From contig CBFHKO010000003.1 of NCBI GenBank assembly GCA_965656445.1, positions 62,001 to 126,000 on the forward strand: a DNA stretch of 64,000 nt, read 5' to 3'. The notes under the pieces are model-generated. The model did not search any database. It was not told where the DNA came from and saw only the letters and a list, made by a program, of their open reading frames with translations. Position numbers and translations under genes: made by a program. Shown here in pieces: positions 51,614 through 60,877 of the stretch (position 1 is the stretch's first letter; every line of letters starts with the position of its first letter). Source of the stretch: JAHEJA01 sp965656445 (GTDB lineage: Bacteria; Pseudomonadota; Alphaproteobacteria; Rhodobacterales; Rhodobacteraceae).

Positions 51614-53113
51614 ATGCAAGAACTCACTCACTATATGAATGGCGCTCACGTCAAAGGCACATCTGGACGCTTTGCTGATGTTTTTAATCCGGCAACTGGC
51701 GAAGTACAGGCCAAAGTGCCCTTGGCCAATGCGGACGAAATGGCCCAAGCCGTTGAATTCGCAGCTGCCGCACAACCGGCATGGGCCGCAACAAACCCAC
51801 AGCGTCGCGCCCGTGTTATGATGAAATTCGTCGATCTCTTGAACAGAGACATGGACAAATTGGCCGAAGCCCTGTCACGCGAGCATGGCAAAACATTGCC
51901 TGATGCAAAAGGTGATGTGCAACGTGGCTTAGAAGTTGTCGAATACTGCATCGGCGCGCCGCAGATGTTGAAAGGCGAATTCACCGACAGCGCCGGTCCT
52001 GGGATCGATATGTATTCGATGAAGCAGCCTTTGGGCGTCACTGCGGGTATCACTCCGTTTAACTTTCCAGCCATGATCCCAATGTGGATGTTTGCCCCAG
52101 CAATTGTGTGCGGCAATTCTTTCATCCTCAAACCCTCCGAGCGGGATCCCTCCGTGCCCTTGATGTTGGCCGAACTCCTCGAAGAAGCCGGTCTTCCTAA
52201 AGGCGTTATTCAGGTCGTTAACGGCGATAAAGAAGCCGTCGATGCCATTCTTGATCACGACGTCATTCAATCCATCGGCTTTGTTGGCTCAACCCCGATT
52301 GCGGAATATATCTATGGCCGTGGCTGCTCAAACGGCAAACGGGTTCAGTGTTTTGGCGGCGCCAAAAACCACATGATCATTATGCCAGACGCCGATATGG
52401 ATCAGGCAGCGGACGCTCTGATCGGCGCAGGCTACGGTGCGGCAGGTGAACGGTGTATGGCGATTTCTGTCGCGGTTCCCGTGGGCAATGAAACAGCGGA
52501 TCGTTTGATCGAAAAGCTGGTTCCACGTATCGAAAAGCTAAAGGTCGGACCATACACTGCTGGCAATGATGTCGATTATGGCCCTGTTGTGACCGCAGCC
52601 GCAAAACAAAACATCTTGGGTCTTGTTCAAACAGGTATCGACCAAGGGGCGACATTGGTTGTGGATGGACGTGACTTCAACTTGCAAGGCTATGAGGACG
52701 GGTTCTTTGTTGGTCCTCACCTCTTTGACAATGTCACACCAGATATGGACATCTACAAAAAGGAAATCTTTGGTCCTGTTCTGTCAACAGTCCGTGCCGA
52801 AACTTATGAAGAAGCGATCAACCTCGCTATTGATCACGAATATGGCAATGGCACCGCGATCTTTACCCGTGACGGAGACACAGCGCGTGATTTCGCCAAT
52901 CGCATTAATATCGGGATGGTTGGGATCAACGTTCCAATTCCTGTCCCGCTGGCCTATCACACCTTTGGTGGTTGGAAAAAATCTGTCTTTGGCGATTTGA
53001 ACCAACACGGCCCAGATGCGTTCAAATTCTACACACGCACAAAAACAGTTACATCACGCTGGCCCTCTGGCCTCAAAGAAGGCGGCGAATTCAATTTCAA
53101 GCCGATGGACTAA
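51614..53113 (+). CDS. mmsA: CoA-acylating methylmalonate-semialdehyde dehydrogenase
   Basis: Converts (methyl)malonate semialdehyde to propionyl- or acetyl-CoA in valine and inositol degradation. The 499-residue aldehyde dehydrogenase has Asn150 in TPFNFPAMIP and catalytic Cys281 in GERCMA, without the usual general-base Glu segment before it, which is the mark of the CoA-dependent MmsA subfamily. The frame is open 30 codons upstream, but AGGAGG precedes the ATG at 51614 at the right distance. It ends at a terminator shared with the convergent hydrolase-like gene. Confidence 0.95.
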   Translation: MQELTHYMNGAHVKGTSGRFADVFNPATGEVQAKVPLANADEMAQAVEFAAAAQPAWAATNPQRRARVMMKFVDLLNRDMDKLAEALSREHGKTLPDAKGDVQRGLEVVEYCIGAPQMLKGEFTDSAGPGIDMYSMKQPLGVTAGITPFNFPAMIPMWMFAPAIVCGNSFILKPSERDPSVPLMLAELLEEAGLPKGVIQVVNGDKEAVDAILDHDVIQSIGFVGSTPIAEYIYGRGCSNGKRVQCFGGAKNHMIIMPDADMDQAADALIGAGYGAAGERCMAISVAVPVGNETADRLIEKLVPRIEKLKVGPYTAGNDVDYGPVVTAAAKQNILGLVQTGIDQGATLVVDGRDFNLQGYEDGFFVGPHLFDNVTPDMDIYKKEIFGPVLSTVRAETYEEAINLAIDHEYGNGTAIFTRDGDTARDFANRINIGMVGINVPIPVPLAYHTFGGWKKSVFGDLNQHGPDAFKFYTRTKTVTSRWPSGLKEGGEFNFKPMD

Positions 53114-53122
53114 GCAATTATG

Positions 53123-53146
53123 AGTGAGGGGCTTTTGTCCCTCACT
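53123..53146. terminator. Terminator between mmsA and the hydrolase-like gene
   Basis: AGTGAGGG and CCCTCACT form a perfect 8-bp stem with an eight-base loop. The right arm includes the stop codon of the convergent gene. The tail is only weakly T-rich. Confidence 0.6.
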
Positions 53147-53960
53147 TCCGCTTAATGAAACCAACAATTTCATTCACTAACCTGTCATCTTTCCAGTAAC
53201 TATTGTGCGACCAAGGAAACGGCATAAGTGTCTTTTCTTGTTGATCTTTGATATCCCCTGCATTTACGAGATTTTGATATGCACCGCCCAGAGGTGCGAG
53301 AGGATAGCCCAAACTATCGGTTGATTTGAAATAATTCAGCCACCATGGTGCCTTCGGCTTTTTTTTGCTCCCAGGATAAGAAATCGGCACAATTGGATCG
53401 AGAGCATAAACAAAAACTGGCAAATTCGCCCCAAACGTTATCATCCCTCTAAATCGCGTTAACCCATCAAACGCGACATCAGGCTTTCCAGTCGGTCTCT
53501 TTTTCTCTTGGACGTCGTAAATATAATTTGACAAAATATGACTGCCTAGCGAATGCGTTAAAAACAAAACCTCAGCATTTGGATCACAGTCTTTTTCAAG
53601 ATTCATCAAAGCAGTGTCAAATCGGTCATGAATTTTCTGATAAGACGATGAATTATTGCGTGACGGGGCATAGGACGCCGCATCTGAAATCCTGTTTTTT
53701 ATGAATTTCCGAAGAAACCCAAACCGGTAATTTAACCGATTACAACGCTCAAGATACGCAGTCTGACGGGGTTGATAGATGTCTGCCCAAAATGCTTCGT
53801 GCCAAGCTATATTGGCATCAAATACATCATGACCAAGCTTATTTCTTACTTTGTCTTTTAGAGCCTTGCTATAAACAGGGGACGATGTTGCATCAGGGTT
53901 CGACTTTTTTTGTTCTCCCATTCCATGCGAAACAAATATGGCTAATTTTTTTGTCGACAT
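53142..53960 (-). CDS. Hypothetical alpha/beta-hydrolase-like protein, AT-rich
   Basis: A 272-residue protein I cannot assign to a named family. The N-terminus KLAIFVSHGMGEQ looks like the first strand and oxyanion loop of an alpha/beta-hydrolase, and LTHSLGSH around residue 137 is a nucleophile-elbow-like motif (THSLG in place of GHSLG). A histidine in PWSHNSY near the end could complete a triad. Two sampled 60-base lines of this gene are 40 % G+C, about ten points below neighbours, and the upstream 100 bases are richer still in A+T. It sits antiparallel in the valine-degradation set. Recent acquisition is likely. An alternative ATG is at 53972. Confidence 0.65.
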   Translation of the reverse strand: MSTKKLAIFVSHGMGEQKKSNPDATSSPVYSKALKDKVRNKLGHDVFDANIAWHEAFWADIYQPRQTAYLERCNRLNYRFGFLRKFIKNRISDAASYAPSRNNSSSYQKIHDRFDTALMNLEKDCDPNAEVLFLTHSLGSHILSNYIYDVQEKKRPTGKPDVAFDGLTRFRGMITFGANLPVFVYALDPIVPISYPGSKKKPKAPWWLNYFKSTDSLGYPLAPLGGAYQNLVNAGDIKDQQEKTLMPFPWSHNSYWKDDRLVNEIVGFIKRK

Positions 53961-54084
53961 AATAATATCCATTAAGGTTTTGATAAAAAAATTTAAAATA
54001 ATAGAAAAATCTCATTCCTTGCAAAACTTCTGAAAAAGTTGGTAGGTACAAAAGCGTTCAACAAATGAGCGGTTAGGTTTTATC

Positions 54085-55233
54085 ATGGATTTTGCATTAA
54101 GCGAAGAACAATCAGCCATCTTTGAAATGGCATTCGCCTTTGGACAAGATAACATTGCCCCCTTTGCCCTAGAGTGGGAAAAGGCTGGGACAATTCCCAA
54201 AACTCTTTGGCCAAAGGTTGCAGAATTGGGTTTGGGCGGGATCTATGTCGATGATGCCATGGGCGGCTCTGGGCTGAGCCGCCTTGATGCGACTTTGGTT
54301 TTTGAAGCCTTAGCAATGGCCTGCCCCTCGGTTGGATCCTTTCTCTCTATTCACAATATGTGCGCCGGGATGATTGACAAATTTGGCTCGCAAGAGATGC
54401 GCGCCGCGTGGCTGCCAAAACTCTGCGCAATGGATGCGGTCATGAGCTATTGCCTCACGGAGCCTGGATCAGGATCGGATGCGGCAGCGCTTCGCACACG
54501 GGCCGAGCGCACCAATACGGGCTACACCTTGAACGGCACCAAAGCCTTTATTTCGGGAGGCTCCTATTCGGATGCCTATATCGTCATGTGTCGCACAGGC
54601 GATGATGGGCCAAAAGGCATTTCAACTGTCATAGTTGAGGCGGGATCAGACGGACTTAGCTTTGGCGCGCTTGAGGACAAGATGGGCTGGCGCAGTCAAC
54701 CCACAGCACAGGTGCAATTTGATGATTGCAAAATTCCATCCAACGCTCTCGTGGGCGAAGAAGGCAAAGGGTTTTCTTACGCCATGGCAGGTCTGGATGG
54801 CGGACGTCTCAACATTGCGGCTTCGGCACTTGGTGGAGCGCAACAAGCGCTTAACATGACCTTGACCTATATGGGCGAACGTCAGGCCTTTGGGAATACG
54901 CTTGATCAATTCCAAGCCTTGCAATTCAAGCTGGCTGAGATGGAGGTCAAACTTCAATCCGCGCGTGTCTTTTTGCGCCAAGCCGCATGGAAATTGGACA
55001 CAGGTGCACATGATGCGAGCAAACATTGCGCCATGGCCAAAATGATGGTCACAGACGCCGCCTTTGATGTCGCCAATAGCTGTTTGCAACTCCATGGCGG
55101 CTATGGCTATCTCACTGATTATGGGATTGAAAAAGTAGTTCGCGACTTGCGGGTGCATCAAATTCTAGAAGGCACAAATGAAATCATGCATATGATTATC
55201 GCGCGACACATGTTGGCGGATCGTGACGCATGA
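54085..55233 (+). CDS. Acyl-CoA dehydrogenase, probable isobutyryl-CoA dehydrogenase
   Basis: FAD enzyme of 382 residues. Motifs: CLTEPGSGSD (FAD/substrate site), the helix LQLHGGYGYL and the catalytic glutamate in QILEGTNEI near the C-terminus. The specificity for isobutyryl-CoA is inferred from its place before 3-hydroxyisobutyryl-CoA hydrolase and mmsB. Its stop overlaps the next start (ATGA). A modest ribosome site (TTAGG) precedes the ATG, and the AT-rich upstream block likely contains its promoter. Confidence 0.88.
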   Translation: MDFALSEEQSAIFEMAFAFGQDNIAPFALEWEKAGTIPKTLWPKVAELGLGGIYVDDAMGGSGLSRLDATLVFEALAMACPSVGSFLSIHNMCAGMIDKFGSQEMRAAWLPKLCAMDAVMSYCLTEPGSGSDAAALRTRAERTNTGYTLNGTKAFISGGSYSDAYIVMCRTGDDGPKGISTVIVEAGSDGLSFGALEDKMGWRSQPTAQVQFDDCKIPSNALVGEEGKGFSYAMAGLDGGRLNIAASALGGAQQALNMTLTYMGERQAFGNTLDQFQALQFKLAEMEVKLQSARVFLRQAAWKLDTGAHDASKHCAMAKMMVTDAAFDVANSCLQLHGGYGYLTDYGIEKVVRDLRVHQILEGTNEIMHMIIARHMLADRDA

Positions 55234-56270
55234 CGGACATTCATATTCGCATCGAAGATCACGCAGGCCGCATCACCCTGTCCCGCCCCAAGGCTTTGAA
55301 CGCCCTGACCTATGAGATGTGCTTGGCGATAGAACAGGCTCTGGTCACATGGCGCTCTGATCCGCGCGTCGCGTTGGTTATCATTGATGCAGAAGGTGAC
55401 AAAGCTTTTTGTGCAGGAGGCGATATAGCTGATCTCTATGCCACGGGTATGGCGGGGGATTATGCCTATGGGCAAAAATTTTGGGCAGATGAGTACCGCC
55501 TGAATTATAGGTTAAAGACCTATAGCAAGCCTGTGGTAAGCTTTATGCAAGGATTTACCATGGGGGGCGGTGTTGGCATTGGCTGTCACGGATCGCACCG
55601 CATCGTTGGCGAAACCAGCAAGATCGCGATGCCAGAGGTCGGTATTGGCTTGGTTCCTGATGTGGGCGGATCCTATATTTTGGCACATGCTCCGGGATCG
55701 GTTGGCGTCTTTCTTGGCACAACCGCCTATCGCATGGATGCAGCAGATGCCATTTTCGCAGGATTTGCGGATATGTTCATCCCTCAATCCGCTTGGCCCG
55801 ACCTTATCCAAAAGCTGATTGAAACGGGTGACATATCTTGTATTGCACCATTTAAAGAGGAGCTTGGGACAAGCACCCTTGCCATGATGCAAGATGATAT
55901 TAATGCCCTATACAACATTAATAACCTCAAAGAACTCACTGATAAAACGTTCTTAAAGGACACCAAGCCTCACTCTTTCGTTACCAAATCTTTGGCAACA
56001 AACTCACCTCTGGCTATGGCCTCAGCCTTGAAATTGATACGCACACAACAAGCAAATGATACATCCTTTGCTCAAGCATTGGCCATGGAATATCGCTTTA
56101 CTCACCGCGCGATGGAGCATGGCGATTTCTTAGAAGGCATTCGCGCCGCAATCATAGATAAAGACAAATCTCCAAACTGGCGACAAACACCCAAGACCGT
56201 TTCAGACACAGACATAGAAATGATGTTGGCCCCACTTGGAAACGATGAACTGTCTCTAGAGGAGGACTAA
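55230..56270 (+). CDS. 3-Hydroxyisobutyryl-CoA hydrolase
   Basis: A 346-residue crotonase-superfamily protein of the long, HIBCH-like branch (ordinary enoyl-CoA hydratases are about 260). Oxyanion-hole segments FCAGGDIADLY and MGGGVGIGCHG and the active-site PEVGIGLVPDVGGSY are seen. It removes CoA from 3-hydroxyisobutyryl-CoA in valine degradation. Coupled by ATGA to the dehydrogenase before it, and it directly abuts mmsB with a GGAGG ribosome site in its last codons. A separate methacrylyl-CoA hydratase is not in this cluster. Confidence 0.9.
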   Translation: MTDIHIRIEDHAGRITLSRPKALNALTYEMCLAIEQALVTWRSDPRVALVIIDAEGDKAFCAGGDIADLYATGMAGDYAYGQKFWADEYRLNYRLKTYSKPVVSFMQGFTMGGGVGIGCHGSHRIVGETSKIAMPEVGIGLVPDVGGSYILAHAPGSVGVFLGTTAYRMDAADAIFAGFADMFIPQSAWPDLIQKLIETGDISCIAPFKEELGTSTLAMMQDDINALYNINNLKELTDKTFLKDTKPHSFVTKSLATNSPLAMASALKLIRTQQANDTSFAQALAMEYRFTHRAMEHGDFLEGIRAAIIDKDKSPNWRQTPKTVSDTDIEMMLAPLGNDELSLEED

Positions 56271-57143
56271 ATGAATATTGGATTTATTGGACTGGGCAAT
56301 ATGGGCGCGCCGATGGCGCAGAACTTGGCCAAAGACGGTCATAGAGTGACAGGCTTTGATACCGCTCCCATGACCCTCGACATCATCACCATTGCTGATA
56401 CGATCCAGGATGCCGTCTCAGAGGCCGATGTAGTAATCACGATGCTCCCGAATGGGGCGATTCTGCGCGATGTGGCGGCGCAAATTATCCCTGCCATGAA
56501 ATCTGGCGCGACACTCTTGGATTGCTCAACAGTGGATGTCGATAGCGCCCGCGCGGTCGCAAACATGGCCCAAGAACGCGGTCTTCATGCCTTGGATGCG
56601 CCTGTCTCAGGTGGCATTGGTGGGGCAAGCGCGGGCACACTTACATTTATGGTCGGCGGAAGTGCTGAGGCATATGACATCGCAAAACCCTTGTTTGACT
56701 GCATGGGTCAAAAATCGGTTCACTGTGGTACGGCAGGAAATGGTCAAGCGGCAAAGATATGTAATAACATGATCTTAGGGGTCACAATGATTGCAACCTG
56801 CGAAGCCTTTGCCTTGGCGGATAAACTGGGCCTTGACCGCCAAGCGATGTTTGATGTCGTGAGCACCTCTTCTGGCTACAGCTGGAGCATGAACGCCTAT
56901 TGCCCAGCTCCTGGGATCGGCCCAACTTCACCTGCGGACAATGATTACACGCCTGGATTTTCCGCGGACCTTATGCTCAAAGATTTAAGATTAAGCCAAG
57001 AGGCCGCGCACTCCTCAAACGCGGACACTCCAATGGGCCAAGCCGCAACTGAGCTCTACACACAATTCGTCGAATCTGAAGACGGTGCAGGCAAAGATTT
57101 TTCCGCCATGCTGCCACGGTTCGAAAAACGAACGCGGTCCTGA
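56271..57143 (+). CDS. mmsB: 3-Hydroxyisobutyrate dehydrogenase
   Basis: NAD-dependent oxidation of 3-hydroxyisobutyrate to methylmalonate semialdehyde, which MmsA then uses. The 290-residue beta-hydroxyacid dehydrogenase starts GFIGLGNMGAPMA (dinucleotide binding), has DAPVSGGIGGASAGTLTFMV and the catalytic Lys in GNGQAAKICNNMIL. It begins at the base after the previous stop codon. A G-rich hairpin follows. Confidence 0.95.
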   Translation: MNIGFIGLGNMGAPMAQNLAKDGHRVTGFDTAPMTLDIITIADTIQDAVSEADVVITMLPNGAILRDVAAQIIPAMKSGATLLDCSTVDVDSARAVANMAQERGLHALDAPVSGGIGGASAGTLTFMVGGSAEAYDIAKPLFDCMGQKSVHCGTAGNGQAAKICNNMILGVTMIATCEAFALADKLGLDRQAMFDVVSTSSGYSWSMNAYCPAPGIGPTSPADNDYTPGFSADLMLKDLRLSQEAAHSSNADTPMGQAATELYTQFVESEDGAGKDFSAMLPRFEKRTRS

Positions 57144-57150
57144 TTTCATC

Positions 57151-57196
57151 TTTGCAAAAATACTCTCGGGGGGTTTGGGGGGCACACAGCCCCCCA
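57151..57196. repeat. G/C-rich hairpin element after mmsB
   Basis: TTTGCAAAAATACTCTC, then two G-tracts, and a 7-bp stem GGGGGGC with GCCCCCC (57177-57195) around ACACA. I recall similar TGCAAAAATACT plus G-tract elements in many intergenic spaces of Rhodobacterales, so it may be a REP-like repeat or common terminator. Only one copy was noticed in this window. Confidence 0.5.
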
Positions 57197-57209
57197 GAGG
57201 TCTATTAAC

Positions 57210-58760
57210 TTAACGCCCCTTGAACAGTCCGCCCAAGACACCTCGAACGATACGACGCCCCGTTGTGCCGCGAAGCTCTTTGATCAAGGCATCCCCAAGT
57301 GCTGCCCCCAAACTATCCTTGCCACCAATGCGGCGCGCAGATGATCGTCCAACACGGGCGCCCGAATACCGTCTCGGAGAAGAAAATTCACGCGCTCTAA
57401 CATCCTCTTCACCTGCCCCATCCAAGGCCACTTGCCCCTCTTCGCCCTCTCGCGCGGCCTCAGCTGCGCGCTGTTGCAAAATTTCAAAGGCTGAATGACG
57501 ATCTAATCGATCACGATATTTCAATTCCAAATGCGACCCTGCAATCACCGCCGCGCGGTCAGCGTCACTTAAAGGCCCCAACTGCGACGATGGCGGGCGG
57601 ATCATTGTGCGTTCGACCACGCCCGGAACACCTTTATCTTCAAGGAAACTTGTGACCGCCTCCCCGACACCAACCTGCAAAATCGCCTCCTCAGTTTCAA
57701 ACTTCGGGTTATCGCGATAGGTTTCTGACGCCAACCGCAGCGCTTTTCTATCTCGCGCCGTATAAGCCCGCAGAGCGTGCTGCACGCGATTGCCGAGCTG
57801 TCCCAAGACATCTTCGGGAATGTCTGTCGGGCTTTGCGTCACAAAATATATCCCAACCCCTTTAGATCGAATAAGGCGTGCGACTTGCTCGACCTTATCC
57901 AAGAGCGCTTTGGGCGCATCATCAAACAAAAGATGCGCTTCATCAAAAAAGAAGACCAGCTTTGGTTTGTCGGGATCGCCAACTTCAGGAAGCGTTTCAA
58001 ACAACTCAGACAGCAGCCAAAGCAAGAAGGTCGCATAGAGCCGAGGACTGGCCATCAGCTTGTCTGCGGCCAAAATATTGATCCGTCCGCGCCCGTCTTG
58101 ATCAAGGCTCATGATATCTGAAAGATCCAAGGCAGGTTCACCGAACAACTCAGTTGCGCCTTGGTTTTCTAAAATCAACAAACGCCGCTGAATTGCGCCA
58201 ATGGAGTTCACAGAGATATTCCCATATCTCAAAGCCAAATCCGTTCTGTTTTCCCCGACCCAAACCAAAAGCGCTTGCAAATCCTTGAGGTCGAGCAAGG
58301 CCATGCCGTGTTCATCAGACAGACGAAATGCAATGTTTAATATCCCTTCTTGAGCCTCGGTCAGCCCTAACAAACGCGCTAGTAGCAAGGGACCCATTTC
58401 CGCAACGGTGGTGCGCACTGGATGGCCTTTTTCACCGAATAGATCCCAGAACGTCACTGGGAATGCCTCGTATGAATAGGTCTCAAACCCAATTTGCGCT
58501 GCCCGTTTTTGAAAGGCCTCGTGCAATTTGAAATCAGAACGCCCCGATGCCGCAATCCCAGACAGATCCCCTTTGACATCGGCCATGAACACAGGGACAC
58601 CAGCGGCGGAAAATTCTTCGGCCAAGATTTGCAACGTCACAGTTTTACCAGTCCCCGTTGCACCCGCAATGAGACCATGCCGATTTGCGTAGTTTAGCTT
58701 GAGAAATTGTTTTTCTGCATAGTTCTCACCGCCACCGCCGACGAATGCACCCTGTTTCAT
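57210..58760 (-). CDS. HerA-like ATPase (DUF853 family)
   Basis: A 516-residue P-loop ATPase of the HerA/FtsK superfamily. Walker A is GATGTGKT (residues 33-40), Walker B is KLVFFFDEAHLLF around residue 265, and a sensor/arginine region YFVTQSPTDIP follows. The C-terminal part is Arg/Ser-rich and low-complexity. In archaea HerA pumps DNA for NurA; in bacteria DUF853 proteins have no firm role. The frame runs upstream to a TTG, but AAGGG precedes the ATG at 58760. It is alone on the minus strand, with no nuclease gene next to it that would mark an anti-phage pair. Confidence 0.88.
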   Translation of the reverse strand: MKQGAFVGGGGENYAEKQFLKLNYANRHGLIAGATGTGKTVTLQILAEEFSAAGVPVFMADVKGDLSGIAASGRSDFKLHEAFQKRAAQIGFETYSYEAFPVTFWDLFGEKGHPVRTTVAEMGPLLLARLLGLTEAQEGILNIAFRLSDEHGMALLDLKDLQALLVWVGENRTDLALRYGNISVNSIGAIQRRLLILENQGATELFGEPALDLSDIMSLDQDGRGRINILAADKLMASPRLYATFLLWLLSELFETLPEVGDPDKPKLVFFFDEAHLLFDDAPKALLDKVEQVARLIRSKGVGIYFVTQSPTDIPEDVLGQLGNRVQHALRAYTARDRKALRLASETYRDNPKFETEEAILQVGVGEAVTSFLEDKGVPGVVERTMIRPPSSQLGPLSDADRAAVIAGSHLELKYRDRLDRHSAFEILQQRAAEAAREGEEGQVALDGAGEEDVRAREFSSPRRYSGARVGRSSARRIGGKDSLGAALGDALIKELRGTTGRRIVRGVLGGLFKGR

Positions 58761-58951
58761 GGCATGTCCCTTATTGCTTGTGAGCTGCAAGCTATAACAA
58801 AGATTTGTGCGGTTAAAGTGCCGAGTTTTGTTTGCTTAAATACGCCCAACAAACGCACCACGTCTTTGCCTCCAGACCGGTAATTTCAAGAACACAAAAA
58901 AGTATCAAATTACCTGTTGACCAATAACATTTGCTTTTGTAGCGTGTTTGC

Positions 58952-59023
58952 AATAAGTCGGCCTGTCCGACGGGGAGAGAAACAAAAATAAGAGGGCTGC
59001 TCAAATTGGCCCTCTTTTATTTT
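58952..59023 (+). ncRNA. Orphan small-RNA candidate between the HerA-like gene and ialB
   Basis: The 58761-59138 gap holds no gene. It has TTGACC (58917-58922), 17 bases, TAGCGT (58940-58945), then a first hairpin (GTCGG/CCGAC, 58957-58971), an A-rich single-stranded stretch beginning GGGGAGAGAAAC, and a Rho-independent terminator (AAGAGGGC with GCCCTCTT, then TTATTTT). This is promoter, RNA and terminator in about 100 bases. The -10 match is poor. The rest of the gap has no visible feature beyond the ialB promoter region. Confidence 0.5.
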
Positions 59024-59138
59024 GCCTAAACTTTAGTGAGCGGTAGCAAAGTTTCGCCACTTAACACATTCATTTACTTGTATAATTATCCCCTATGCTT
59101 AAATGTAGAAAAAATAGTATCACCCAAGGATCGTATTC

Positions 59139-59726
59139 ATGTGGACTAAAATTATTTCAAGCACGGCTCTCTGTCTGAGCCTGACACTCTCTCCTGCTAT
59201 GGCGCAAGAAGCCTCAACAGCCCCTGCAGAGCCCTCGCAGGCGCCTCAACCTCAGACTGAACCACAGATTGGGCAACCTTATTTAGGGTCCAACGAAAAA
59301 GATTGGGACGTGATTTGCATTAAATCAGATCAAGAAACGGACCCTTGCGAAATACGTCAATTGGTTTTGGACCAAAACAAAGACCCTATGATTGAAATCA
59401 CCTTAGAGCGAATTTCTGGACAACAAGGGGCTGTTGCAGGGGCGACTGTGATCGTACCGCTGGAAACAATTTTGACGGTTCCTTTGACCCTTGCCATTGA
59501 TGGCGCCAAAGGCAAGCAATACCCCTATACGTTTTGTAATTCAGTGGGCTGTATTGCACGGATTGGTCTGACGCAGAGCGATGTGGATGCGATGAAGCGC
59601 GGAAAAATGGCTGAGCTCAGCCTGTCACATTTGACGGTCTCTGATCGGCTTGTGACCATTCCTGTGTCCCTAAGCGGATTTACCGCCGCTTATGACAAAG
59701 CAACCGTAAAAACAATCGCCAACTAA
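59139..59726 (+). CDS. Invasion-associated locus B (IalB) family protein
   Basis: A 195-residue secreted protein. Signal peptide about 1-22 (cut after PAMA), a Pro/Gln-rich spacer, then the IalB domain (WDVICIKSDQETDPCEIRQLV ... TFCNSVGCIARIGL) with a pair of Cys-containing segments typical of the family. Despite its name the family is widespread in free-living alphaproteobacteria and its function is unknown. Its stop overlaps the convergent lpxB stop by a few bases. The orphan terminator upstream ends before its promoter. Confidence 0.85.
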   Translation: MWTKIISSTALCLSLTLSPAMAQEASTAPAEPSQAPQPQTEPQIGQPYLGSNEKDWDVICIKSDQETDPCEIRQLVLDQNKDPMIEITLERISGQQGAVAGATVIVPLETILTVPLTLAIDGAKGKQYPYTFCNSVGCIARIGLTQSDVDAMKRGKMAELSLSHLTVSDRLVTIPVSLSGFTAAYDKATVKTIAN

Positions 59727-60877
59727 GCGCGGTTGAGATACGACACCACGGATTGGGCGGCCCGTATTCCCGGATTTGGGCCTCCTTTGCCAAGTTTGTC
59801 CATCGTGTCACGCAAGATCGGGTGCTGGACATCAGGGGTGTTGAATACCTCGGCCAAGCCTTTTGAAATGCGATCCGCGCGACAGTTTGTGCCAATGAAT
59901 TCGGGGATCACACGCGTCTCTGTTACCAGATTAGCCAATGTGACCGTATCCACCTGTAACATCCGACCGATGATCTGACGGGATAGCCAGCCCATATCAT
60001 AAGCAATCACCATCGGCGTGTCATTTGCCGCCAACTCAAGCGACACAGTCCCAGACGCCGCCAATGCCACATGCGCACCTTTGAAGGCGGCGCGTTTATC
60101 TTGCGGCGTGGATCCTGCGGTTGGATCAAGAATGATCGGCTTGTTGGCCCAATCTTGGGTCATGTCCTGCACCAATGGCGCGACATACGCAATTGTGGGA
60201 AGCACGATTTTGACACCTGGGTTTGACTTTGCAAATTGCTCTAACGTCTCTCCAAAGATCGGCGCGAGCCTGTTTATCTCAGACCGCCGTGATCCGGGTA
60301 AACAGAGGATATATGGCGCGTCCCCCAAATCATATTTGGCGCGAAAATCTATAACCTCGGCATCCGTCGCAATCTCATCTTCAACAACAGGATGCCCAAC
60401 AAAGTCACAGCTCATTCCAGCAGCCGTCATATAGGGAGGTTCAAACGGCAAAAGCGCCATGACATGATCCACATGCGCCGCCATTTTTGCAGCCCTCTTG
60501 GGCCGCCATGCCCAAACCGTTGGCGCAACATAGTGGATAACGGGGATATCGCTGTTTTCTTTGACAATTTTGGCAACGCGCAGCGAAAATTCAGGTGCAT
60601 CAATGGTGATTAAAACGTCAGGCTTCTGATCCAAAACGGCTTGGGCTGCGAGGAGAACGCGAGACTTCAAAAACCGATATTGCTTTAGGATTTCAACAAT
60701 TCCCATCACAGATATATCGCTCATCGGGAAAAGCGTCTCTAACCCCTGCGCCTGCATGCGCGCACCGCCAATGCCTGAAAACTTGGGGGGATGAGTGGAG
60801 ATTTCTGTGAGGCCCTGCATCAAGGCCATGCCTAATTTATCCCCAGATTCCTCGCCCGCAATGAGAAAGACATTCAT
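59723..60877 (-). CDS. lpxB: Lipid-A-disaccharide synthase
   Basis: Glycosyltransferase joining lipid X and UDP-2,3-diacylglucosamine. The 384-residue GT19 protein has AGEESGDKLG near the N-terminus, HYVAPTVWAWRPKRA, LPGSRRSEI and SGTVSLELA. Its start overlaps the lpxI stop by three bases. It ends the minus-strand run bamA-ompH-fabZ-lpxA-lpxI-lpxB, which takes acyl-ACP to lipid A disaccharide. It may be peripherally bound to the inner membrane. Confidence 0.96.
   Translation of the reverse strand: MNVFLIAGEESGDKLGMALMQGLTEISTHPPKFSGIGGARMQAQGLETLFPMSDISVMGIVEILKQYRFLKSRVLLAAQAVLDQKPDVLITIDAPEFSLRVAKIVKENSDIPVIHYVAPTVWAWRPKRAAKMAAHVDHVMALLPFEPPYMTAAGMSCDFVGHPVVEDEIATDAEVIDFRAKYDLGDAPYILCLPGSRRSEINRLAPIFGETLEQFAKSNPGVKIVLPTIAYVAPLVQDMTQDWANKPIILDPTAGSTPQDKRAAFKGAHVALAASGTVSLELAANDTPMVIAYDMGWLSRQIIGRMLQVDTVTLANLVTETRVIPEFIGTNCRADRISKGLAEVFNTPDVQHPILRDTMDKLGKGGPNPGIRAAQSVVSYLNRA

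Noticed and set aside
57210..58760. HerA-based anti-phage defence system
   Set aside because: No nuclease, Sir2, DUF4297 or other effector gene lies next to it; the flanks are metabolic and lipid A genes.
58813..59004. 63-codon minus-strand ORF in the HerA/ialB gap
   Set aside because: Composition looks random, no ribosome site, and it runs across the orphan terminator hairpin.
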